A stretch of DNA of 64,000 nucleotides from Planctomycetota bacterium (GTDB lineage Bacteria; Planctomycetota; UBA1135; GCA-002686595). The stretch covers positions 310,001 through 374,000 of the forward strand of contig JAKLKU010000003.1 of the NCBI GenBank assembly GCA_023150475.1. Reading direction: 5' to 3'. The translations under genes and the position numbers were made by a program. The notes beneath the pieces were generated by a model. The model ran no database searches, was not told the origin of the DNA, and saw only the letters and a program-made list of their open reading frames with translations. Of the stretch, positions 18,264 through 27,086 are shown piece after piece (position 1 is the stretch's first letter; each line of letters begins with the position of its first letter).

Positions 18264-20438
18264 TCAGCTCATCGTGCTGCGATCGATCAACGCGAAGGAC
18301 GCCGTGTCGTAGCGATCGAGCTCGTGGCGCACGCCGTAGCCGTCGCGGGTCAGCGTGTACACGTTGAGCGCGACGCCGAACGTGCAGCGGCGCTGTCCAT
18401 CCGACGTCAGCGGCGCGCCGGCCAGCAGGTCCTGCACCTTCTGCGCGGGCACACCCGCAGCAGGCAGCACGTGGTAGCTCGTCGGCGAGCCCGCGTTGGC
18501 GTTGCTGACCGACAGGTTCACCATCGTCGTGGCGGACGCGCCGCGCGAGACGACGTAGTTCCAGCGATCGAGGAAACGATCGGGATCGGTCGCGACTCCG
18601 ACGCCGCCGGGGTGGTACGCCTTGATGGACACTTCGACGTCGGCCGCGGGATCCGCGACCAAGAAGCCGCAGCCCGTGCCGGTCGTCGTCATGCCTGCTT
18701 CGATCACATCGCGGATCTCGGCCTCCATCGGCCGGCCGTCGATGCGCGCGAAGAGGAACGGCTTCGTCGACGCGAGCGGCGCCGTCACGTAGCTGCCGTC
18801 GAGCAGCCGATCGCTGACGCGCAGCAGCGGCGTGCTCGCCGTCACGTCGTTGCCGGCGTGGTCGAAGACCTGCACGCGCAACGTGTAGACGTCGGCGACG
18901 TCGCCCGCGGTGCTGCCGGCGGGGATCAACGCGTTGGTGTCGAACACGCCGAACGCGCGGTCGACCGTGTCGATCACCACGTACTCACGCCCGGATTCCG
19001 GGAAGCGGAAGACGCCCGCCAACGACGCGAGCGCGCCGGGCAGACTGCCAGCGCTCGGCACGAGCGACAGCGTCGGATAACTGACGACTCCGCCGACCAC
19101 GTGCCGGTAGTGACGTTGGAGCGGCGTGACGAGCGGGATCCAGTCGCTCTCCGCGCCGATCAGCGTCTGCGCGCCGCGCCGGTAGCTCACGCGGAACCAC
19201 TTCACGCCGGCGGCTTCGAGGCCGACCAAGTCGACGTCGAGCACGACGTGCAGCATCGCGGCATACGGACCGAGCTTGCCGTTCGGATAGCGGTAGAGCC
19301 CGAGCTCCGGACCGGTCTGCACGAGCCCCGGCGACGTCGCGACGTCCGTCGTCGTGTCGAAGCCGAGGCCGAGGAACACGACCTGATCGTCGTGGGCGAT
19401 CAACGGATCGTGCGCGGCGATCGCGTGCGGATCGGTGACCAGGATCGGCACGTCCTGTCCCGCATAGTTCCACCACGTCGACGAGCCGACTTTCGGCGCG
19501 TACACGACGTGCGGCGAGCCTTCGATCATCTGCCGCACGCGGAAGTAGAGGTCGGGCTGGTCCTGACCGGGCAACCACCAACCGGCGAAGCCGAAGAACG
19601 TGCCGTCGGCACGGATCGGAACTTCACCGAGCTTCGACAGCGTGTACCACGGCCACGGGACCAAGCAGAGGAACGGCAGGAGCTCGGCGCGATACAGGAA
19701 GAGCGAGTTGCGCAGCTCGAGACCTTGCAGGCTCGCGAGCTGCAGGAGCTCGATGTCGCCGATGGCGCGGACGTTCTTCGCGGCGGCGACGTCGCTGGCG
19801 GCCTGCACCGGGACTTTCGCCGCTTTCGCGAGGTTCGCGCGCGGCAGGACGTTGACGAACTCCGCCAACGGCCCCGGGTCGGGCGTCGGGATCGGCAGCG
19901 GCGTCAGTTTCTCGCCGCGGATGATCGCGAGGAGCTCGTCGCGGAGAGCGAGCAGCTCGAGCTCGGGCAGTTTCCAGATCCACGAGAACTTGTCGACTTC
20001 GTAGACCTCGACGATGCCTTCGCAGATCGGCAGCGTGCCGCTGCCCACCGCTTTCATCACGTGCCCGCGATAGAAGATCGGATGGCCGAGCACGAAGTTC
20101 TGCCACCAACCGGTCGGGAACTCGAGCTCCTTCAGGTTGGTGACTTCGACGGCGAGCGACGGCAACGAAGCGCTCGACGATGCCGCGGCGGGCGGCATGC
20201 CTCGCGGCGCCAGGACGGCGCGCACGAAGCGGGAGCGCGTCAACGCGAGCTCGATCTCGGCGTGATTCTCACGCACGCTCGCACTGCCGAGGTGCATCCG
20301 CCGGTCGTCGAAGAAATGGATCTCGAGTTGCGAGAGCTTCTCGATGTGCTCCTTCGGCGGCGACGCGAGACGCACGTCGAGCGTGTGCAGCGTCGCGGAA
20401 GCGGGCCGTTTCTTGGTCGTCACGTTCGCGGAGACCAT
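18264..20438 (-). CDS. large protein of unknown function, no signal peptide
   Basis: I do not recognise a function for this 724-residue protein. The start is firm: AGGGAGG lies eight bases before the ATG at 20,438. There is no signal peptide or membrane segment, although the sequence is beta-rich. Residues about 135-215 have the phrase CEGIVEVYEVDKFSWIWKLP followed by a Leu-rich helix and a Pro-rich linker; that resembles proteins where a transthyretin-like N-terminal part ends in a helix-proline stretch, but this is a weak memory of the family. The centre contains many Trp and Tyr (PWPWYTL, GFAGWWLPGQDQPDLYFRVR, GSSTWWNYAG), and the end has YTLTRDGYGVRHELDRYDTA. The gene faces recQ across a hairpin. 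Export by a non-Sec route or a cytoplasmic assembly role are both open. Confidence 0.6.
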   Translation of the reverse strand: MVSANVTTKKRPASATLHTLDVRLASPPKEHIEKLSQLEIHFFDDRRMHLGSASVRENHAEIELALTRSRFVRAVLAPRGMPPAAASSSASLPSLAVEVTNLKELEFPTGWWQNFVLGHPIFYRGHVMKAVGSGTLPICEGIVEVYEVDKFSWIWKLPELELLALRDELLAIIRGEKLTPLPIPTPDPGPLAEFVNVLPRANLAKAAKVPVQAASDVAAAKNVRAIGDIELLQLASLQGLELRNSLFLYRAELLPFLCLVPWPWYTLSKLGEVPIRADGTFFGFAGWWLPGQDQPDLYFRVRQMIEGSPHVVYAPKVGSSTWWNYAGQDVPILVTDPHAIAAHDPLIAHDDQVVFLGLGFDTTTDVATSPGLVQTGPELGLYRYPNGKLGPYAAMLHVVLDVDLVGLEAAGVKWFRVSYRRGAQTLIGAESDWIPLVTPLQRHYRHVVGGVVSYPTLSLVPSAGSLPGALASLAGVFRFPESGREYVVIDTVDRAFGVFDTNALIPAGSTAGDVADVYTLRVQVFDHAGNDVTASTPLLRVSDRLLDGSYVTAPLASTKPFLFARIDGRPMEAEIRDVIEAGMTTTGTGCGFLVADPAADVEVSIKAYHPGGVGVATDPDRFLDRWNYVVSRGASATTMVNLSVSNANAGSPTSYHVLPAAGVPAQKVQDLLAGAPLTSDGQRRCTFGVALNVYTLTRDGYGVRHELDRYDTASFALIDRSTMS

Positions 20439-20984
20439 GAGGTACCTCCCTGGTCGTCTCTGGAGCCACGCACGCCGAGTCGCAGGCCCGGCCGACAGTC
20501 GGGCACCTCGCTCGTGGCGCGTGCGGGCCGTGACCGGAAACTAGCCCGAGCGAACGCCGCTTCGTCGTTTCGCAAGGGCGTAGGCGCATGAACTTCCCAT
20601 CCAGACGACGAGCGCCGCGCGCGACGCCGCGCGAGCTTTGGGTACGAAGCGCGACGGCAGGCTCGCAGCGTAGTCGGTGCGCATGCGACGGAGTTCGCGC
20701 TCGCGTGCCGGGCTTCGCGCGCGACCACAGCGGATGTGTTGCACGCGACGCTCGATACCACGAATGCGTGCCTCCGAATTCCTTTCGCAGTGAGCAGCGT
20801 GCGCTACGCACTCGAGCTCGCATCGCTCTCGCACCGCGTAAGTCCTCCGTCGCGCGCGCCGACGGTGTTCGCCGAACGCGCTCTGCTCGTGCGAACGGCG
20901 CGCGCGCCGCGGAGCCGGATGTGGAGTCCGCGGTTCGCGCGCGGTCGCTCGACGCGCACTTTCGGCGGCGCCGTGCGCCGACGT
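20439..20984. other. intergenic region, no gene seen
   Basis: These 546 bases lie between the start of the minus-strand gene at 20,438 and the end of the next minus-strand gene at 20,985. Open frames here are arginine-rich and lack ribosome binding sites. I see no RNA gene. A promoter for the downstream gene is expected but not identifiable. Confidence 0.4.
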
Positions 20985-21884
20985 TCACGGCACACGGAAC
21001 GAGGCCACGACCGCCAGGTGGTCGGACGTGCCGATCGCGACGACGTGCTGCTCGACGAGCGTCCAACTCGCGGGCGCGAGCACGTGGTCGATGCGCCGGC
21101 GCGGCGCGGAGCTCGGAAACGTCGGCGGGCCACCGGCGAGGCCGATGAACCGGCCCGACGCCTCGAGCAGGCGCAGCGACTCGTCGTGCGGTTCCGCGTT
21201 GAAGTCGCCGGCGAGCAGCGCGGGTCGCGCGCCGACCCAGTCGAGGATCTCGCGCGTCTGCACGAGGTTGTTCGCGAGGTCGAACGAGTCGTTGCGCAAC
21301 GCACCGACGATCACGGGCGCGTAACCGAGCTGGAGCTCGCAGAAGAGCGCGCGACGGTTGTTGGTCGGACTCCAGAACGGCTTGCCGCCGGCGAGTTGCA
21401 CCGTTTCGAGCGCTCGCAGCGGCACCCGCGAGAGCACGGCGTTGCCCGCCCGGATGCGGAAGAACGGCAGCCCGAAACTGTAGTTCTCGCTCGCCGCGCG
21501 GAACGGGAAGCGGCCGACGCGCGCGAGGTGCTCGACCTGGTCGAGCGGCTCGGGCCCGCACTCGAGCACGACCTCGGACAGGAACACGAGGTCGGCACGT
21601 TCCGCGATGAGCGCCCTGCCGATCGCGTCGAGCTCCGCGCGCACGCGCTGCGCGTCGGTGAACTCGCCATCTTCGTAGAAGCGTGCTTTCGCGACGTTGA
21701 GCGCGACGACGCGGAGCTCGCGAATCGGCGCCGCGAGCTCGTCTCCCGCTCCCCGCGCGACCTCGGGCGTGCGCCAGCTCGGGTTCAACCCTTCGTACGC
21801 GAACAGCGCGAACGCGGAGAGCACCGGCACCGCCAGGACGAATGCGGCGCGTTTCAGTGGTTGGGATCCGTGTTTCGCGCCCAT
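20985..21884 (-). CDS. endonuclease/exonuclease/phosphatase family protein, membrane-anchored
   Basis: The 299-residue protein begins with a hydrophobic helix (AAFVLAVPVLSAFALFAYEG) that is an uncleaved anchor or signal peptide. The rest has the ordered EEP-fold metal and catalytic motifs: ALNVAKAR near residue 60, the metal-binding Glu in LVFLSEVVLE near 103, AGDFNAEP near 222 with catalytic Asp and Asn, and the terminal pair RRRIDHVL and GTSDHLAV with the catalytic His. All key residues are present, so a phosphodiesterase or phosphatase activity is likely; the family includes nucleases, sphingomyelinases and inositol phosphatases, and sequence alone does not choose between them. The catalytic domain would sit outside the cytoplasm. 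The gene diverges from the RNA repair operon. Confidence 0.85.
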   Translation of the reverse strand: MGAKHGSQPLKRAAFVLAVPVLSAFALFAYEGLNPSWRTPEVARGAGDELAAPIRELRVVALNVAKARFYEDGEFTDAQRVRAELDAIGRALIAERADLVFLSEVVLECGPEPLDQVEHLARVGRFPFRAASENYSFGLPFFRIRAGNAVLSRVPLRALETVQLAGGKPFWSPTNNRRALFCELQLGYAPVIVGALRNDSFDLANNLVQTREILDWVGARPALLAGDFNAEPHDESLRLLEASGRFIGLAGGPPTFPSSAPRRRIDHVLAPASWTLVEQHVVAIGTSDHLAVVASFRVP

Positions 21885-22118
21885 CGAAGCGGCTCAGACT
21901 ACTCGACGCGGAACTCGGTTCCGCGGCAGCCGACGTTCGTCCGACCGTGTTCGAACGCGCTCGTCCGGAGCATCGAACGCGACCGCGTGTCTCGGAGTCC
22001 ACGGGTGACCGCCGCGGTCAGCGTGCGGCCGCGGCGATCGCTCGTCCTGTCGCCGCGCACGCTGTCTTCGCGCGGCGGACGCGGCTACCTTCGTCGCCAG
22101 TCCCCGGGGGGGCGAAGA

Positions 22119-22149
22119 GTCCAAAGGGGTCGAAAGTCCAAGGGGTCGA
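22119..22149 (+). promoter_or_regulatory. direct repeat in the leader of the hen1-pnkp operon
   Basis: Two near-identical copies, GTCCAAAGGGGTCGA at 22,119-22,133 and GTCCAAGGGGTCGA at 22,136-22,149, lie head to tail with starts 17 bases apart and end eight bases before the purine-rich ribosome binding site at 22,157. They differ only by one A. A tandem binding site for a regulator, or an RNA element controlling translation, would fit; no such site is known to me for this operon. Confidence 0.4.
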
Positions 22150-22171
22150 CCGCGCAGGGAAGGAGAGCTCG

Positions 22172-23581
22172 ATGCTGTTGACCATCACGACCACGATTCG
22201 ACCCGCGACGGACCTCGGGTTCCTGCTGCACAAGAATCCCGCGCGCACGCAGAGCCACGAGCTCAGCTTCGGCAAGGTGCACGTCTTCTACCCGGAGGCA
22301 ACCGAGGAGCGCTGCACCGCCGCGATGCTGCTCGACATCGATCCGATCGGACTCGTGCGCGGACGCAAGGACTCGCACGGCTCCGACGGGCTTCTCGCGC
22401 AGTACGTCAACGACCGTCCATTCGTCGCGAGCTCCTTCCTGTCGGTCGCCATCGCGCAGGTCTTCGGTTCGGCGCTCGGTGGCCGTTCGAAGGAGCGCGA
22501 GTCGCTGGCGGCGACACCGATCCCGCTGACCGCGACGCTCACGGCGTTGCCGTGCCGCGGCGACGAACGGTTGCTGAAGGAGCTCTTCGAGCCCTTGGGC
22601 TGGCGCGTGCGCGCGACCGGACGACTGCTCGACGCGAAGATGCCGGAGTGGGGCGCGAGTCCGTACTTCGACGTCGAACTGACGGGGACGAAGCGCCTGT
22701 CGGAGCTCTTGTCCCACCTCTACGTGCTCGTCCCCGTGCTCGACGGCGACAAGCACTACTGGGTCGCGGAGGACGAGATCGAGAAGCTCCTTCGACACGC
22801 CGGTGCGTGGTTGAACACCCACCCGCGACGGGAGTGGATCACGCACCGCTACTTGCGTCACCAACGACAGCTCACCGCGCTCGCGCTCAGCAGGCTCGCC
22901 GACGACGGCGACCCCGATGAAGTCGCGCTCGAGCATGCTTCGGAAGAAGCGGCGATCGAGCGTCCGCTCAGTCTGCAGGAGCGACGCATGGATGCGGTCC
23001 TCGAACGACTCCGCGAAGCGGGCGCGCGCTCCGTGGTCGATCTCGGCTGCGGCGAAGGCAAGTTCATCGCGCGCTTGCTGCAGGAGCGGCGCTTCGAGCG
23101 CATCGTCGGCGTCGACGTGTCGAGATCGGTCCTTTCTAGAGCGAAGGAACGACTCGGCCTCGATCGCGCGCACTCGGCCGTCGCGGCGCGCGTCGAGCTG
23201 CTGCAAGGCTCGCTCACCTACCGCGACGCGCGGCTGAGCGGATTCGACGCGGCCGTCGCGATCGAAGTCGTCGAGCACCTCGACCCGCACCGCTTGGCGA
23301 TGTTCGCGCGCAACTCGTTCGCGTTCGTCGGTGCGCCTGTGACGATCGTCACGACGCCCAATGCCGAGTACAACTCGCGCTTCGAAGGCCTCGCGCGCGG
23401 CCGACTGCGACACCGCGACCACCGCTTCGAGTGGACGAGAGCCGAGTTCCGCGCGTGGGCCGAGTCGGAGGCGAGGCGTTACGCGCGCTCGGTCGAGTTC
23501 CACGCGATCGGCGACGAGGATCCGGAGCTCGGGCCGCCGACGCAAATGGCGGTGTTCACCTCGATGGAGAAGCGCACGTGA
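22172..23581 (+). CDS. hen1: bacterial Hen1, 3'-terminal RNA ribose 2'-O-methyltransferase
   Basis: The 469-residue protein matches bacterial Hen1, which methylates the 2'-OH of the 3' end at a break in damaged RNA before ligation by Pnkp and so protects the junction from being cut again. The N-terminal half (to about residue 250) is the Pnkp-activating and ligase-assembly domain. The C-terminal half is the methyltransferase: VVDLGCGEGKF near 288 binds SAM, EVVEHLDPHRL near 365 supplies the metal-binding Glu-Glu-His set, and HRFEWTRAEF near 417 gives the further His. The length is normal. GGGAAGGAGAG lies just before the ATG at 22,172. The stop codon overlaps the pnkp start by four bases, so the two are translationally coupled, as in known Pnkp/Hen1 operons. 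Confidence 0.93.
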   Translation: MLLTITTTIRPATDLGFLLHKNPARTQSHELSFGKVHVFYPEATEERCTAAMLLDIDPIGLVRGRKDSHGSDGLLAQYVNDRPFVASSFLSVAIAQVFGSALGGRSKERESLAATPIPLTATLTALPCRGDERLLKELFEPLGWRVRATGRLLDAKMPEWGASPYFDVELTGTKRLSELLSHLYVLVPVLDGDKHYWVAEDEIEKLLRHAGAWLNTHPRREWITHRYLRHQRQLTALALSRLADDGDPDEVALEHASEEAAIERPLSLQERRMDAVLERLREAGARSVVDLGCGEGKFIARLLQERRFERIVGVDVSRSVLSRAKERLGLDRAHSAVAARVELLQGSLTYRDARLSGFDAAVAIEVVEHLDPHRLAMFARNSFAFVGAPVTIVTTPNAEYNSRFEGLARGRLRHRDHRFEWTRAEFRAWAESEARRYARSVEFHAIGDEDPELGPPTQMAVFTSMEKRT

Positions 23582-26151
23582 CGGTGGAACGCAAGCTTCC
23601 GGCGCTCTCGTTGGTGGTGCTCGTCGGACCTTCCGGTTCGGGCAAGAGCACGTTCGCGGCGCGCCATTTCCGACCCTCGGAGGTGCTCTCGTCCGATTGG
23701 TTCCGCTCGCGAGTGCGCGACGACGAGAACGACATGTCGGGCAACGCCGATGCGTTCGAGGCGCTCCACTTCGTGGCGCGCAAGCGACTCGCCGCCGGCC
23801 TGCTCACCGTGATCGACGCCACCAACGTGCAACGGGAAGCCCGCGCGCCGCTGGTCGCGCTGGCGCGGGAGTTCCACGTGGTGCCGGTGGCGATCGTGCT
23901 CGGTGTTCCACAGCGCATCGCACTCGAGCGCAATGCATCGCGGCCCGAACGCGTCGATTCCGAGCACTACGTTCGCAAGCAGTACGCCGACCTCCGCCGC
24001 TCGCTCGGTCGCGACGCGCTGGGCGCGCTACGCCGCGAGGGTTTCGCCTCGGTCCACGTGCTCGGCTCCCTCGAAGAGATCGACGGCGCGACGTTCGTGC
24101 GCGAACCGCTGTGGACCGATCGACGCGTCGAACGAGGACCGTTCGACATCATCGGCGACGTGCACGGCTGCCTCGCGGAGCTCACGACGCTGCTCGATCG
24201 ACTCGGCTACGTCGTGACGCAATCGGGAGGGCGCGCACACCCGCAGGGACGACGTGTGGTCCTGCTCGGCGATCTCGTCGACCGAGGCCCCCGCAACGTC
24301 GACGTGCTGAGGCTCGCGCGAAGACTCGTCGCCGACGGCACCGCGCTCTGCGTGCCCGGCAATCACGACCGCAAGTTCCTGCGCTGGCTGCAGGGTCGCG
24401 AGGTGAGGATCAGCCACGGACTCGAGCGTTCGATCGCGGAAGTCGAAGCGCTGCCCGCCGACGTCCAGGCGAGCTTCCGTCGCGAGAGCGCGGAGTTCCT
24501 CGACGGACTGATCTCCCACTTCGTGCTCGACGAAGGGCGGTTGGTGGTCGCGCACGCCGGGATGAAGCGCGAAATGCAGGGTCGCGCGTCCCCGACCGTT
24601 CGCGATTTCGCGTTGTACGGCGAGACCACCGGCGAGATCGACGAGTACGGCCTGCCCGTGCGCGCGAACTGGGCGGCGGACTACCGCGGCGAAGCACTGG
24701 TCGTGTACGGCCACACGCCCGTGCCGCGGGCCGAGTGGCTCAACAACACGATCTGCATCGACACCGGTTGCGTGTTCGGAGGCCGGCTCACCGCGTTGCG
24801 TTATCCGGAGCTCGAGCTCGTCGACGTGCCGGCCGAGCGCGAGTGGTACCCGCCGATCCGCCCGTTGAACGCCGAGGGTTCCGCGCTTTCGGCGCAGCAC
24901 GAGCACGACGACGTGCTCGACCTTTCCGACGTGACGGGCAAGCGCATCGTCGAGTCACGTCTGTTCCGTGGCATCACGCTTTCCGAGTCCGAGACCGGCG
25001 CCGCACTCGAGGCGATGAGTCGCTTCGCGACCAATCCGCGCTGGATCGCGCACCTGCCGCCGACGATGTCACCACCGGAGACCAGCTCGATCGACGGGTT
25101 CCTCGAGCACCCCGACGAAGCACTCGGTTACTACCGCGACGCCGGAGTGCGCAAGGTCATCTGTCAGGAGAAACACATGGGCTCGCGAGCAATCGTCGTC
25201 GTCTGTCGCGACGCCGATACCGCACGTGAACGCTTCGGTGTGCTCGACGATGGCGAGGGTGCCGTGCTGACGCGCACGGGACGCCGGTTCTTCGACGCGT
25301 CCGATCGTGAGCGGGCGTTCCTCGAGCGCGTCCGCGCCGCGCTGTCCGCCGCCGGATTCTGGGAGCGCTTCGCGAGCGACTGGTTCGTGCTCGACTGTGA
25401 GTTGATGCCTTGGTCCGCCAAGGCGCAGGAGCTCCTTCGCGAACAGTACGCGGCCGTCGGCGCCGCAGCGACCTCCGCGTTGCCGCGCGTCGTCTCCGTG
25501 CTCGAGGCCGCGACTTCGCGAACCTCCGACTGCGCGCCGCTGGTCGAGAAGTTCCGGCGCATCGCGAGTTCGGCGGAGTCGTTCGTCAGCGCGTATCGCC
25601 GCTACTGCTGGCCCGTGGCGGACCTCGGCGATCTGCGCCTCGCACCCTTCCACCTGCTGGCGGCAGAAGGCCGAGTGTTCGTCGACGAGACGCACGAGTG
25701 GCACATGCGCACGCTCGCCGAACTCGCGGCCGTGGATCCGCCGTGGTTCGTCGCGACGCCGTGGAGAAGCGTCGACTTCGACGATCCGAAGAGCGCCGAC
25801 GACGCCGTCGCGTGGTGGCGCGAGCTCACCGAGCGCGGTGGCGAAGGCATGGTCGTGAAACCGTGGGACTTCGTCGTGCGCGGCCGGCGCGGACTGCTCC
25901 AACCCGCAGTGAAGTGTCGCGGCCGCGAGTACCTGCGCATCATCTACGGACCGGATTACACCGCCGACGAGCACCTGTCGCGCTTGCGCCAACGCGGCGT
26001 CGGGCGCAAGCGCGCGCTGGCCCTGCGGGAGTTCGCGCTCGGGATCGAGGCGTTGGAGCGGTTCGTCCGCCGCGAGCCGCTGCGCCGAGTGCACGAGTGC
26101 GTCTTCGGCGTGCTCGCGCTGGAGAGCGACGCGGTCGACCCGCGGCTTTGA
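23578..26151 (+). CDS. pnkp: polynucleotide kinase-phosphatase-ligase Pnkp
   Basis: The 857-residue protein has the full three-domain layout of bacterial Pnkp, the end-healing and end-sealing enzyme that works with Hen1. Residues 1-170 are the 5'-OH polynucleotide kinase with P-loop GPSGSGKST near 16. Residues about 185-470 are a calcineurin-like 2',3'-phosphatase: GDVHGC near 193, GDLVDRGP, GNHDRK near 260 and YGHTPVP. Residues about 480-857 are an adenylyltransferase of the ligase superfamily with the nucleotidyl Lys in EKHMGSRA near 531, DCELMPW, and EGMVVKP as motif IV. All catalytic residues appear intact and the length matches the roughly 870 residues of the clostridial enzyme. The GTG start at 23,578 overlaps the hen1 stop. 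The ligase needs Hen1 for sealing. It likely repairs tRNA or other RNA cut by ribotoxins. Confidence 0.95.
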   Translation: MTVERKLPALSLVVLVGPSGSGKSTFAARHFRPSEVLSSDWFRSRVRDDENDMSGNADAFEALHFVARKRLAAGLLTVIDATNVQREARAPLVALAREFHVVPVAIVLGVPQRIALERNASRPERVDSEHYVRKQYADLRRSLGRDALGALRREGFASVHVLGSLEEIDGATFVREPLWTDRRVERGPFDIIGDVHGCLAELTTLLDRLGYVVTQSGGRAHPQGRRVVLLGDLVDRGPRNVDVLRLARRLVADGTALCVPGNHDRKFLRWLQGREVRISHGLERSIAEVEALPADVQASFRRESAEFLDGLISHFVLDEGRLVVAHAGMKREMQGRASPTVRDFALYGETTGEIDEYGLPVRANWAADYRGEALVVYGHTPVPRAEWLNNTICIDTGCVFGGRLTALRYPELELVDVPAEREWYPPIRPLNAEGSALSAQHEHDDVLDLSDVTGKRIVESRLFRGITLSESETGAALEAMSRFATNPRWIAHLPPTMSPPETSSIDGFLEHPDEALGYYRDAGVRKVICQEKHMGSRAIVVVCRDADTARERFGVLDDGEGAVLTRTGRRFFDASDRERAFLERVRAALSAAGFWERFASDWFVLDCELMPWSAKAQELLREQYAAVGAAATSALPRVVSVLEAATSRTSDCAPLVEKFRRIASSAESFVSAYRRYCWPVADLGDLRLAPFHLLAAEGRVFVDETHEWHMRTLAELAAVDPPWFVATPWRSVDFDDPKSADDAVAWWRELTERGGEGMVVKPWDFVVRGRRGLLQPAVKCRGREYLRIIYGPDYTADEHLSRLRQRGVGRKRALALREFALGIEALERFVRREPLRRVHECVFGVLALESDAVDPRL

Positions 26152-26153
26152 GC

Positions 26154-26192
26154 CGACGCCTCGCCGCATCCCGACACTGCGGGCTGGCGTCG
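26154..26192. terminator. hairpin downstream of pnkp
   Basis: CGACGCC pairs with GGCGTCG and, after a 3x3 internal loop, CCGCA pairs with TGCGG around a 9-base loop. It begins two bases after the pnkp stop codon and precedes the convergent gene ending at 26,301, so it is a likely terminator. A second small GCCGC/GCGGC hairpin follows at 26,267-26,279. Confidence 0.5.
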
Positions 26193-26300
26193 CCGAGAAC
26201 GCATCTCCACCGCTCGCCCCGTTCCGGAGCGCGCCGAACCACGACAGCGGCGAGCCCGGCGAAAGAGCCGCGAAGCGGCGGTGCCGCGCCCGCCAAGCGT

Positions 26301-27086
26301 TCAGTGCGCGACGGCTTGGCGTTCGCGCGACGGCTCGCGGAAGACGACCTTCGGTTGGCGGCGCTTCCAGTCGTTCAATGCGCCGCCGAAGCGATACGCC
26401 ATCAGCTTCTTGAAGAACTCGACGCACGTCGAGCCGCGGACGTGCGACAGGCCGTTCGAACGCATCCGCGCGAAGACGTTCATCTCGAGCACGCGCACGC
26501 CGAGGTGATGGGCCTTGATCATCATCTCGGGATCGAGGAACCACTGCTTCTCCTTGCAGTCCATCGCCGCGAGCACGTCGCGGTGGATGATCTTCGGGCT
26601 CCCGTTGATGTCGATCGAGCCGAGCTTCGGGTACAGCGCGTACACGAGCACGTTGTAGAGGATCGACACGACCTTGCGGATCGGCCCGTCCATGCGGAAG
26701 CGGCGACGGACTTTGCCGAGCACCATGCCGTCGGTGTGCTTGACCGCTTCGAAGAGCCGCGCGACGTCTTCCGCGTCGACCTGGCCGTCGGCCGGGATGA
26801 TCCCGATCCACGGCGCGCGGCAGACGGCGATCGACTTCAGCACGCCGTTGCCGTAGCCCTCGTTCGGCTCGACGCGGTGGTGCACGACGCCGAGGCCCTT
26901 CGCCTCGAACTCGCGGATCAACTCGCCGGTGCGATCCTTCGAACCGTTGTCGACGGCGACGAGCTCGAGCCGATGCCCCGCCTTCTCGAACGCTTGCACG
27001 AGGTGCGGGATCGTGTACGGGATCACTTCCTGCTCGTTGTAGCAGGGCATGATGAACGAGATCTCGGGCGCGTCGCGCTCGCTCAC
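26301..27086 (-). CDS. family 2 glycosyltransferase (polyprenyl-phosphate sugar synthase type)
   Basis: The 261-residue protein is a GT-A fold glycosyltransferase. ISFIMPCYNEQEVIPYTIP opens the domain, VAVDNGSKDRTGELI holds the nucleotide-binding Asp, and IIPADGQVDAEDV carries the metal-binding acidic motif near residue 95. The middle region (LYNVLVYALYPKLGSIDINGSPKI) matches dolichyl-phosphate mannose or glucose synthase relatives, so the likely product is a sugar linked to a polyprenyl phosphate, on the cytoplasmic side of the membrane. There are no C-terminal membrane helices. The GTG start at 27,086 overlaps the stop of the radical SAM gene by four bases and AAGGAG lies eight bases upstream, so the two are translationally coupled. 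Confidence 0.88.
   Translation of the reverse strand: MSERDAPEISFIMPCYNEQEVIPYTIPHLVQAFEKAGHRLELVAVDNGSKDRTGELIREFEAKGLGVVHHRVEPNEGYGNGVLKSIAVCRAPWIGIIPADGQVDAEDVARLFEAVKHTDGMVLGKVRRRFRMDGPIRKVVSILYNVLVYALYPKLGSIDINGSPKIIHRDVLAAMDCKEKQWFLDPEMMIKAHHLGVRVLEMNVFARMRSNGLSHVRGSTCVEFFKKLMAYRFGGALNDWKRRQPKVVFREPSRERQAVAH

Noticed and set aside
20585..20960. Several short frames in the long spacer before the EEP-family gene.
   Set aside because: All are arginine- and serine-rich shadows with no ribosome binding site and no similarity to known small proteins.
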